Source: an uncultured Burkholderiales bacterium (GTDB lineage Bacteria; Pseudomonadota; Gammaproteobacteria; Burkholderiales; Burkholderiaceae_C). Taken from it: 10,356 bases of DNA. This document shows, in pieces, positions 1 through 5,796 of the stretch. The DNA is taken from NCBI GenBank assembly GCA_903856875.1, contig CAIODE010000170.1, forward strand, positions 1-10,356, written 5' to 3'. A model generated the notes under the pieces. That model had not been told where the DNA came from. It saw only the letters and a list, made by a program, of their open reading frames with translations, and made no database searches. Both the position numbers and the translations under genes were made by a program. Every line of letters starts with the position of its first letter. Within the stretch, counting starts at the first letter, position 1.

Positions 1-479
1 CCACTTCTCAAGTCAGTTCTCATATCAGCTCTCGTGTCAGCTCTAATGTGACCTCTCATGTGACCTCTTATGCACCAGACCCATCGGCACACACTTTGGT
101 TGCCGCTCTTTTTGCACCCACCCGCACAGCCGGCTTCATTCAGCCGGGTCAAGAAGTGTGGCTTCGCTTGGCAGCCTACCCGTATCAAAAATTTGGACTG
201 GCCAAAGGCCGCGTTCTCAAGGTCAGTGGCACACCCATTGCCCCTCAAGATTTGCCGCATGGTCAGGGCACGGCCCTCATGGCTTCCACACAAAGCAACG
301 AGCCACTCTACAGAATTCAAGTCGAGTTGGCATCGCAGCATGTCATGGCCTTTGGCCAAGCTCATTCTTTGCGCCCCGGCATGACTCTCGAAGCCGACGT
401 CATCCACGATGTGCGCGGCATTTGGGAGTGGGTCTTCGAGCCTTTGTTGGCCATTCACGCACGCCAACAAACATCATGA
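1..479 (+). CDS. HlyD/CvaA-type periplasmic adaptor of a peptide exporter, C-terminal part (5' end outside window)
   Basis: Membrane-fusion (periplasmic adaptor) protein of a type I peptide export system, linking an inner-membrane ABC exporter to an outer-membrane channel. The frame is open from base 3 back through the window edge, so this is a partial gene and the GTG at 48 is only an internal codon. The visible part is the beta-barrel and C-terminal end typical of CvaA/RaxA adaptors: an LFAPTRTAGFIQPGQEVWLR-like stretch, the AYPYQKFG motif, then RPGMTLEADVI and a closing EWVFEPLLAI. Family members continue upstream with a lipoyl-like domain, a coiled coil and one N-terminal membrane helix, which cannot be seen here. 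The first 24 visible residues are six tetrapeptide repeats, unusual for this position. The stop codon overlaps the start of the next gene (ATGA), and a C39 ABC exporter lies two genes downstream, which supports the assignment. Family call is firm; the transported substrate is inferred. Confidence 0.85.
   Translation, partial: TSQVSSHISSRVSSNVTSHVTSYAPDPSAHTLVAALFAPTRTAGFIQPGQEVWLRLAAYPYQKFGLAKGRVLKVSGTPIAPQDLPHGQGTALMASTQSNEPLYRIQVELASQHVMAFGQAHSLRPGMTLEADVIHDVRGIWEWVFEPLLAIHARQQTS
3..74 (+). repeat. Six tandem 12-bp units inside the adaptor gene
   Basis: Six imperfect 12-bp units in frame, each of the form A(C/G)N-TCT-NNN-(G/A)TN (the last ending GCA). They encode TSQV, SSHI, SSRV, SSNV, TSHV and TSYA, placing a hydrophobic residue at every fourth position and Thr/Ser-Ser at the start of each unit. 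More units could lie upstream of the window. Because the unit is a multiple of three, gain or loss of copies would change linker length without a frameshift. Confidence 0.75.
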
Positions 480-1015
480 ACTTCATTCAGAGAATCAGGG
501 CTTTGCACCTTAATCGGCATGGATTCATTGATGTTTTGGTGAGTGCCATCGTATTGCAAGCCATCTACACCGCACTCATTATTTCTTTTAGCAGTGCCGA
601 AAACGACTCTAGTGCCACACACACAATTTCGGTAGGTCGCATCGTTTTTTCTGCCTTGATCATTGCACCTTATTTTGAAAATTTGTTGTTGATTGGGCTT
701 GCAGCCCTTCACGAAAAACTGTTCAACCGAACGGGCCTGTTCGTGCTCGCCCCCCTGCTCCTAACCGCGCTTCACTTCATCAAGCCAAGAGACTTGCCTT
801 ACCCCTTTTTTTTAAGAGTCTTGTCTTTGTTTTGTTACTTTTATATTTTTTTAAAACAGTATGACTTGCACAAACTGGAAATGGGAAAGCACAAAGCTTT
901 GCTGTTGTCTAGCGCCATTCATTCGGCAATCAATGCAAGCGCATTGCTTGTTTCTTTTTTACTAGACCCAGATATCGACGCTGAAACGATTTTTTCAGCA
1001 CAACCAGGAGAATGA
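476..1015 (+). CDS. Small multi-pass membrane protein, degenerate CPBP (CAAX protease/bacteriocin-processing) family; candidate immunity or processing factor
   Basis: Predicted 179-residue inner-membrane protein with about five hydrophobic segments (near residues 15-38, 52-78, 87-101, 110-127 and 141-163). CPBP intramembrane proteases carry three motifs: EExxxR, FxxxH and HxxxN. Here the second region offers H100 in LTALHF and the third is intact as H149-SAI-N153. The first region, APYFENLLLIG at residues 64-74, keeps one Glu (E68) but has Asn at 69 and Ile at 73 where Glu and Arg are expected. It may therefore be a divergent or non-proteolytic relative. CPBP proteins are known in bacteriocin loci as self-immunity proteins, which fits the position between the adaptor and the precursor gene. 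The start was chosen because ATG 476 overlaps the adaptor stop as ATGA; no clear ribosome-binding site is seen, implying translational coupling. The gene is AT-rich with long T runs, unlike its neighbours. Family assignment is moderate; function is inferred. Confidence 0.6.
   Translation: MNFIQRIRALHLNRHGFIDVLVSAIVLQAIYTALIISFSSAENDSSATHTISVGRIVFSALIIAPYFENLLLIGLAALHEKLFNRTGLFVLAPLLLTALHFIKPRDLPYPFFLRVLSLFCYFYIFLKQYDLHKLEMGKHKALLLSSAIHSAINASALLVSFLLDPDIDAETIFSAQPGE
1006..1010 (+). promoter_or_regulatory. Strong ribosome-binding site of the precursor peptide gene
   Basis: AGGAG lies 6 bases before ATG 1017 and inside the last codons of the CPBP-like gene. It is the clearest Shine-Dalgarno sequence in the cassette; the preceding gene lacks one and the following exporter has only a weak one. 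This suggests the peptide is made in greater amounts than its partners. Confidence 0.75.
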
Positions 1016-1016
1016 A

Positions 1017-1229
1017 ATGAGAAGTTTAAATATAAATGAATTGAGCGAAGTCCAAGGGGGTGGCATTGCCTTTAGGTGGGCCGTCAGAGCTGGTGAATTG
1101 ATTGCCGACGCCTTTACCTTGTTCGAAGCGGCTCAGAAAGTTGACTACGATCCCGCAAGTTATGGCCGCGCAGACTCTGGAGGCTACAACCCCATGGGCG
1201 ACTACACCAACGGAATTTGCGTCAGATAA
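1017..1229 (+). CDS. Double-glycine leader peptide precursor (class II bacteriocin/microcin-like)
   Basis: A 70-residue precursor. The first 15 residues, MRSLNINELSEVQGG, match the double-glycine leader consensus recognised by C39 peptidases: hydrophobic residues at -12, -7 and -4, Glu at -8, Gly at -2 and -1. Cleavage after this GG would release a 55-residue peptide starting GIAFRWAV. Its first half is hydrophobic and probably helical (to about residue 27 of the mature form); the second half is rich in Gly, Tyr, Asp and Ser and ends GICVR with a single Cys at mature position 53. By residue count the mature form has five Arg/Lys and seven Asp/Glu, so it is slightly acidic, unlike most cationic bacteriocins. 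A third Gly follows the GG, but shifting the cleavage by one would spoil the leader spacing. The gene starts one base after the preceding stop, has a strong ribosome-binding site, and sits just before the exporter that should process it. I do not recognise the mature sequence; a signalling peptide is an alternative to a toxin. Confidence 0.85.
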   Translation: MRSLNINELSEVQGGGIAFRWAVRAGELIADAFTLFEAAQKVDYDPASYGRADSGGYNPMGDYTNGICVR

Positions 1230-1244
1230 CTCTGCCCTGCAACA

Positions 1245-1276
1245 GCCTGCGCATCCTCGGAGCGCAGGCGTCTTTT
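1245..1276 (+). terminator. Hairpin between precursor and exporter: candidate partial terminator/attenuator
   Basis: A perfect 8-bp inverted repeat, GCCTGCGC (1245-1252) and GCGCAGGC (1262-1269), with a 9-base loop, is followed by GTCTTTT. Seven of the eight pairs are G-C. The T tract is short, so read-through into the exporter is expected. The structure also contains the only Shine-Dalgarno-like bases available to the exporter (GGAG at 1259-1262, AGG at 1266-1268), so it could limit translation as well as transcription. Confidence 0.6.
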
Positions 1277-3398
1277 GTTACATATCCAAACTGAGTCCGC
1301 TTTGAACCCCGTCTTGCAACTTCAAACTTCCGAATGCGGCTTGGCTTGCCTTTGCATGATTGCCAACGCACATGGCCAACATTGGCACCTCATGGATTTG
1401 CGGCACAAGTTTCCACAATCACTCAAAGGCGCCAACCTCAAGCAACTCATGGATCACAGCCTTGTTTTGGGCTTCAATGCCCGACCCGTTCGCTTGGATC
1501 TAGAAGAGTTACACCAACTTCGCACGCCTTGCATCTTGCATTGGGACTTGAATCACTTCGTGGTATTGCAAAAAATAAGCGGCAATAAAATCACCCTGCT
1601 AGATCCCGCGCTGGGCATCAGGGTCATTTCACGTACAGAAGTTTCGCAGCACTTCACAGGCATCGCTTTAGAACTCACGCCTCAAGCCGACTTCAAAACC
1701 ACGCCCGCACCCAAGGCTTTTCCGCTTTCAATGCTCACCGGCAAGCTTCAAGGCTTTGGCAAATCAGCACTTCAAATTTTAGCCCTCGCATTCGTCCTCG
1801 AGCTGTTTGCCATCTTCATGCCCATGTTCAATCAAGCCGTGGTAGACGACGTCTTAACATCGGGTGACCACGAACTGCTCTCTGTTTTGGTCGCTGGCTT
1901 TGCCATCATTCTGCTCATTCAATCAGCGCTTTCCTACGCCCGCAGTTGGTGGGTCATGGTGCTTAGCCAAAGCGTTTCTATTCAATGGCTTGGCAATGTG
2001 TTTGCGCACTTGGTCAAGTTGCCAGCCGATTGGTTTTCAAAGCGGCATTTGGGCGATATCTCTTCACGCTTTAACGCTGTTCACGACATTCAAAGAACAC
2101 TCACACAAACCACCATCGAGTCCTTGCTCGACGGCTTGATGGCCATTGCAGCGCTTGTCATGATGTTCATTTACTCACCCACACTCACTTGGGTGGTTGT
2201 CTCAGCTTCAGCTTTGTATGCGCTTGTGCGTTGGATCAGTTACTCGCCTTTTAGGCATGCTGCTTCTGAGCGTTTGGTTTTAGCTGGGCAAGAGCAAAGT
2301 CACTTCATTGAAACACTTCGTGCCATGACGCCGCTCAAATTGTTTGCCCGCGAAAATGAGAGGCGCGCACGATGGCAAAGCCTCATGGTGGAAGTGATGA
2401 ACCGTGATTTTCAAACCGCCAAATTAAACATGGGCTTCAATGTCGCACGCACACTTATTTTTGGCTTTGAAAATTTATGCGTCTTTTGGTTGGGTGCCAA
2501 AATCATTCTGCCATCGCAAACACAAGATCACAGCGCCAGCGTTTTCACTGTGGGCATGCTGCTGGCATTCATCAGCTACAAGGTTCAATTTACAAGTCGC
2601 ATCAGTGCCCTGATTAACCAAGGCATTGAACTGAAAATGCTCAATTTGCACCGCGACAGGCTGGCTGACATTGTGCTCACGCCGCCCGAACAAGACACGC
2701 CCCAAGGCAACTTGCCTGCTCACGACTTGGCTCACTTGCCCGCCAGTCTCGAGCTTCGCAAGGTTTCATTTCGCTACAGCGAAAGCGAGCCGTGGCTACT
2801 CTACAACATGGACCTTTGCATTCAAGCAGGTGAGCATGTGGCCATTACCGGCGCAAGCGGTTGCGGCAAAACCACTTTGCTCAAAATTTTATTAGGCCTG
2901 CTAACCCCAACACATGGCACCGTCTTGTACGGTGGGGTACCCGTCAACCAACTTGGCATGTCCAATGTTCGCCGAAAAATTGGTGTGGTCATGCAAGAAG
3001 ATGCTCTGCTGACCGGTAGCATTGCAGACAACATCGCCTTCTTTGACTTGACACCCAATGTTCAAAGGATCGAAGCCTGCGCACAATTGGCAGAAATTCA
3101 CAAAGACATTGCACGCATGCCCATGGGTTACCACACCCTCATTGGCGAACTTGGCTCGGGCCTCAGCGGCGGTCAAAAGCAGCGCCTGTTGTTGGCACGT
3201 GCGCTCTACGCTCAACCCTCCGTTTTGGCTTTAGACGAAGCCACCAGCCATTTGGACATGGAGAGCGAAAGTGCTGTTTCAAACACGCTGTCTCATCTCA
3301 AACTGACGCGCATTGTCATTGCGCATCGACTTGAAACCATTGCCCGCGCAGACAGACACATCAATTTCAGTTTGCCAGGACTTCAAGCTTCCGCGTAA
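1275..3398 (+). CDS. Peptidase C39 ABC exporter (bacteriocin/microcin processing and export, CvaB-like)
   Basis: A 707-residue inner-membrane exporter that should cut the double-glycine leader and pump the mature peptide through the HlyD adaptor. Domain order is as in CvaB, LagD and PCAT exporters. The N-terminal C39 peptidase (about 10-135) has Q15, catalytic C21 in ECGLAC, H94 in LNHFVVL and D110 in LLDPALG. The membrane domain spans about 160-440. The ATPase (about 490-700) has Walker A GASGCGKT (526-533), Q-loop VMQED, signature LSGGQKQR (630-637), Walker B VLALDE (650-655) and switch H684. All catalytic residues are present, so it should be active. The protein ends soon after the switch His, a little shorter than many ABC ATPases. 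The start is TTG 1275, the first possible start after the precursor's stop and the one giving the normal distance to the catalytic Cys; TTG 1302 is the alternative. It is in frame with the precursor and only one TAA separates them. Confidence 0.93.
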   Translation: MLHIQTESALNPVLQLQTSECGLACLCMIANAHGQHWHLMDLRHKFPQSLKGANLKQLMDHSLVLGFNARPVRLDLEELHQLRTPCILHWDLNHFVVLQKISGNKITLLDPALGIRVISRTEVSQHFTGIALELTPQADFKTTPAPKAFPLSMLTGKLQGFGKSALQILALAFVLELFAIFMPMFNQAVVDDVLTSGDHELLSVLVAGFAIILLIQSALSYARSWWVMVLSQSVSIQWLGNVFAHLVKLPADWFSKRHLGDISSRFNAVHDIQRTLTQTTIESLLDGLMAIAALVMMFIYSPTLTWVVVSASALYALVRWISYSPFRHAASERLVLAGQEQSHFIETLRAMTPLKLFARENERRARWQSLMVEVMNRDFQTAKLNMGFNVARTLIFGFENLCVFWLGAKIILPSQTQDHSASVFTVGMLLAFISYKVQFTSRISALINQGIELKMLNLHRDRLADIVLTPPEQDTPQGNLPAHDLAHLPASLELRKVSFRYSESEPWLLYNMDLCIQAGEHVAITGASGCGKTTLLKILLGLLTPTHGTVLYGGVPVNQLGMSNVRRKIGVVMQEDALLTGSIADNIAFFDLTPNVQRIEACAQLAEIHKDIARMPMGYHTLIGELGSGLSGGQKQRLLLARALYAQPSVLALDEATSHLDMESESAVSNTLSHLKLTRIVIAHRLETIARADRHINFSLPGLQASA

Positions 3399-3460
3399 GA
3401 TGAGCCCACACAGACACAACCCGTGCCTGCCTGATTGTCTATTTGACACACCCCTCTTCA

Positions 3461-4180
3461 ATGCCGGCACTTGCTCTGGATGCCATGCCGTTTGATGGCC
3501 ACCATGGCTATCAAACCAAGCACGAGTCCATCGTGGTTCAAGGCGTGCCCAATTTGCTCATTCGCTCTTTGCTAGACAAGCAACAGTTTTACGACCCTGA
3601 AGACGCGGCACTTGCGCTTGGCATTTCTTCCGCTTTCTGGTCGCTGTTTGGTTTGCTGTGGCCATCAGGGTCGCACATGGCAGAGCGCATGGCGCTCAGA
3701 CCAGTCAGTGCCCATGAGCGCATTCTTGAAATCGGCTGTGGCTTGGCGCTGTCAAGCTTGGTGGGTCATCGAAGAGGCGCCAACATCACGGCGTCAGACT
3801 GTCACCCGCTGGCTGGCGAATTTCTGAAAGAAAATTTGCGCCTAAACCATTTAGGCCCCATGGACTACCGACATGGGCATTGGGGTGAGCACGCCACACA
3901 GCAACAAGACATTGCTGTGAGCAGCAAGTTCGATTTGATCATTGGCAGCGACATTCTTTACGAGCGAGATGAACGCGGTGACTTGGCTCATTACATCAAT
4001 GAGCATGTTGAAGACCACTCAGAGGTTTGGGTGGTTGATCCCAATCGTGGCAATCGCTCACACTTTCACCGCAACATGGCCGCGCAAGGTTTTGCGCTCA
4101 GTGAAGAGGCCCTCGACATTTCAGCCACAGAGAACGTGGCAGCCTACAAAGGCAGAATGCTCACATACTCCCGCGATTAA
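3461..4180 (+). CDS. Class I SAM-dependent methyltransferase, METTL21-like
   Basis: A 239-residue (from ATG 3461) soluble methyltransferase. The S-adenosylmethionine-binding motif I is ILEIGCGLALSSL at about residues 88-100, followed by the acidic TASDCHPL at the end of strand 2 and a DLIIGSDILYE block (about 158-168), a layout typical of the METTL21/FAM86-like protein methyltransferase group. The substrate cannot be read from the sequence. It follows the exporter by 62 bases on the same strand, so it could be cotranscribed, but the N-terminal GHHGYQT and the overall form look like a housekeeping protein of Burkholderiales rather than a peptide-modifying enzyme. The start is uncertain: TTG 3443, ATG 3461 and ATG 3485 are all in frame and none has a good ribosome-binding site. 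It ends 37 bases before the convergent exodeoxyribonuclease gene, with no clear terminator between. Confidence 0.8.
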   Translation: MPALALDAMPFDGHHGYQTKHESIVVQGVPNLLIRSLLDKQQFYDPEDAALALGISSAFWSLFGLLWPSGSHMAERMALRPVSAHERILEIGCGLALSSLVGHRRGANITASDCHPLAGEFLKENLRLNHLGPMDYRHGHWGEHATQQQDIAVSSKFDLIIGSDILYERDERGDLAHYINEHVEDHSEVWVVDPNRGNRSHFHRNMAAQGFALSEEALDISATENVAAYKGRMLTYSRD

Positions 4181-4217
4181 GCGTGGACTTCGGTGCGCAA
4201 TGAGGCATCGCCCCCAC

Positions 4218-5021
4218 TCAAAGAGACCAGTCGTAATCAATGGTCAATGGCGCGTGGTCGCTGAAACGCGTCACTTTGTAAATGTCTGCTTTTTTAGCGC
4301 CATTCGCCAACGCCGCAGTCGCCAACTGGTAATCCAATCGCCAGCCTACATTCTTGGCATACGCTTGCCCGCGGTTGCTCCACCAGGTGTAGCAAGCGTC
4401 TGTGGTGTCAGGATGCAAGTGACGGTACACATCGACCAAGGGGCCTTCGGTGGTCATGTGCGTCATCCATGCGCGCTCTTCTGGCAGGAAGCCGCTGTTC
4501 TTTTGGTTGCTTTTCCAGTTTTTCAAGTCGGCTTGCTGATGCGCAATGTTCACATCGCTGCACACAATGAACTCACGCTCAGCGCCCAATGACTTCAAAT
4601 GTGGCCCCATGTGATCCAAAAACCGAAACTTCGCCTCTTGCCGCTCAGGCCCCGATGAACCACTTGGAAAATAAGTGCTGATGACAGACAGCTTGCGCTT
4701 GGGTGTGTCAAAGCGCAGCTCCACAAACCGGCCCTCGGCATCAAACTCTTCAGAGCCCATGCCCACCCTCACATCCGAAGGCTCGTGTTTGCTGAAAACC
4801 GCCACCCCTGAGTAGCCTTTTTTCTCTGCAAAATGGAAATGGCCCTGCAAACCCGCCAAAGACTCAAATTTGCCAGCCACATCGGGCGCTTGCGCTTTTA
4901 CCTCTTGCACGCAAATACAATCGGGATTGTTTTGAGCAATCCAGGCCTCCACCCCTTTGGTGGCCGCAGAACGAATACCGTTCAAGTTCAAGCTGCTTAA
5001 TTTAAACAAGGATTTCCCCAT
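4218..5021 (-). CDS. xth: Exodeoxyribonuclease III (AP endonuclease)
   Basis: A 267-residue exonuclease III-type enzyme, which cleaves DNA at abasic sites and removes 3' blocking groups in base-excision repair. The characteristic motifs of the exonuclease-endonuclease-phosphatase fold are present in order: LNLNGIRSA near the N-terminus, CVQEVKAQ with the metal-binding Glu at residue 40, YSGVAVFSK, TYFPSG, CSDVNIAH with the Asp-x-Asn pair, WRLDYQL and the C-terminal SDHAPL catalytic His. Length is normal for the family. The start at 5021 gives MGKSLFKLSSLN, which begins just before the conserved core; a GTG at 5051 would add 10 residues and run deeper into pyrE. No good Shine-Dalgarno sequence is visible for either. 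Its start codon overlaps that of the divergent pyrE gene. Confidence 0.93.
   Translation of the reverse strand: MGKSLFKLSSLNLNGIRSAATKGVEAWIAQNNPDCICVQEVKAQAPDVAGKFESLAGLQGHFHFAEKKGYSGVAVFSKHEPSDVRVGMGSEEFDAEGRFVELRFDTPKRKLSVISTYFPSGSSGPERQEAKFRFLDHMGPHLKSLGAEREFIVCSDVNIAHQQADLKNWKSNQKNSGFLPEERAWMTHMTTEGPLVDVYRHLHPDTTDACYTWWSNRGQAYAKNVGWRLDYQLATAALANGAKKADIYKVTRFSDHAPLTIDYDWSL
5008..5012 (+). promoter_or_regulatory. Ribosome-binding site deciding the pyrE start
   Basis: AAGGA lies 7 bases before ATG 5020 and points to that codon rather than the in-frame GTG at 5023 or upstream candidates. It lies inside the 5' coding end of the exodeoxyribonuclease gene on the other strand. Confidence 0.7.
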
Positions 5022-5724
5022 GGTGACTGGACACACACCGCAAACCGACACATCGGCATTGGCGCAAGAGTTTGTTCAATTTTCTGTCGATGCGGGCGTG
5101 CTCAAGTTTGGTGAATTCAAAACCAAAGCGGGCCGCATGAGCCCGTATTTCTTCAACGCAGGCTTGTTTGACGATGGCGCCAAACTTGGAAAACTGGCTC
5201 AATTCTATGCAAAAGCCTTGGTGAGCAGCGGGATCGAATTCGATATGATTTTTGGACCTGCCTACAAAGGCATTCCTTTGGGTGCTGCCGTGTCCATTGA
5301 ATTGGCTCGCTTGGGCAAGAACGTACCCTTTGCCTACAACCGCAAAGAAGCCAAGGACCACGGCGAAGGCGGTACCTTGGTGGGCGCAGCGCTCCAAGGT
5401 CGTGTACTGATTGTGGATGACGTGATGAGCGCAGGTACGGCCGCACGCGAGTCCATTGAACTGATCAAAAAAGCGGGCGCCACACCCCACGCCATTGCCA
5501 TTGCACTTGACCGCCAAGAAATGGCCACCGAAGTTCAGGCCGATGGCTCAGTCAAAGACGTGCCGCACAGCGCTGTGCAATATGTGCGCAATACATTGGG
5601 CATGAGCGTGTGCTGCATTGCGCAGCTGTCCGATTTGCTGGCCTACCTTTCTACCCAATCTGGTAACCCGATGGGCCAAAACCTACCCAAGGTGCAGGCC
5701 TATCGCGATCGCTACGGCGTCTGA
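5020..5724 (+). CDS. pyrE: Orotate phosphoribosyltransferase
   Basis: A 234-residue enzyme joining orotate and PRPP to form orotidine 5'-monophosphate, the fifth step of pyrimidine synthesis, in the cytoplasm. The N-terminal GEFKTKAGRMSPYFFN block (about 31-46) is typical of proteobacterial PyrE. The mobile catalytic loop YNRKEAKDHGEGG lies at 106-118 and the PRPP-binding motif VLIVDDVMSAGT at 129-140. All expected functional residues are visible and the length is normal, with a slightly longer N-terminus than many relatives. ATG 5020 is chosen for its ribosome-binding site. The gene is divergent from the exodeoxyribonuclease III gene with overlapping start codons, so its promoter must lie within that coding sequence. 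No obvious T-tailed terminator follows; the inverted repeat at 5735-5765 might serve in part. Confidence 0.95.
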   Translation: MVTGHTPQTDTSALAQEFVQFSVDAGVLKFGEFKTKAGRMSPYFFNAGLFDDGAKLGKLAQFYAKALVSSGIEFDMIFGPAYKGIPLGAAVSIELARLGKNVPFAYNRKEAKDHGEGGTLVGAALQGRVLIVDDVMSAGTAARESIELIKKAGATPHAIAIALDRQEMATEVQADGSVKDVPHSAVQYVRNTLGMSVCCIAQLSDLLAYLSTQSGNPMGQNLPKVQAYRDRYGV

Positions 5725-5734
5725 TGGAATGGGC

Positions 5735-5779
5735 GTGAAGCGTAAATTTGAATTTTACGCTTCACATTTGAAGCGTAAA
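5735..5779. promoter_or_regulatory. Three alternating copies of an 11-bp site upstream of fic; candidate operator
   Basis: TGAAGCGTAAA occurs at 5736-5746 (plus), as its exact reverse complement at 5754-5764, and again at 5769-5779 (plus). The first two form a perfect 12-bp inverted repeat (5735-5746 with 5754-5765) around a 7-base centre. Exact triple conservation in a short gap between pyrE and fic suggests a protein-binding site. The second copy overlaps the predicted -35 element and the third lies between -35 and -10, so binding should repress. The winged-helix C-terminus of the Fic protein is one possible binder (inference). The inverted repeat could also act as a weak pyrE terminator, but no T tract follows. 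Confidence 0.65.
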
Positions 5780-5789
5780 AGCCTAAGAT
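5761..5789 (+). promoter_or_regulatory. Predicted sigma-70 promoter of fic, probably giving a leaderless mRNA
   Basis: TTCACA (5761-5766, five of six to TTGACA) and TAAGAT (5784-5789, four of six to TATAAT) are separated by exactly 17 bases. Transcription would begin about 7 bases after the -10, at or next to ATG 5797. No Shine-Dalgarno sequence precedes that ATG, which agrees with a leaderless transcript. Confidence 0.5.
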
Positions 5790-5796
5790 ACGCAAC

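Noticed and set aside
48..50. GTG as the start of the adaptor gene
   Set aside because: The frame stays open to the window edge and the visible part covers only the C-terminal domain of a much longer family.
3..74. CRISPR-like repeats
   Set aside because: Units are 12 bp, contiguous, imperfect and in coding frame, with no spacers.
158..475. A longer upstream start for the CPBP-like gene, giving about 285 residues
   Set aside because: The extra part lies out of frame inside the well-supported adaptor gene, and its translation is low-quality sequence; ATG 476 with an ATGA overlap is a much better start.
1102..1305. A second small peptide gene (67 residues) overlapping the precursor
   Set aside because: It lacks a double-glycine leader and ribosome-binding site and is a different frame of the precursor and exporter start; no sign of a two-peptide system is seen in the window.
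3443..3448. Perfect TTGACA as a -35 element for the methyltransferase
   Set aside because: No acceptable -10 is found 16-18 bases downstream, and the spot lies at or in the gene's 5' end.
5022..5051. GTG 5051 start for exodeoxyribonuclease III
   Set aside because: It adds 10 residues outside the conserved fold, has no ribosome-binding site and deepens the overlap with pyrE; kept only as an alternative.
5735..5765. Rho-independent terminator of pyrE
   Set aside because: The 12-bp stem is perfect but is not followed by a T tract on either strand, and the third copy of the site argues for protein binding.
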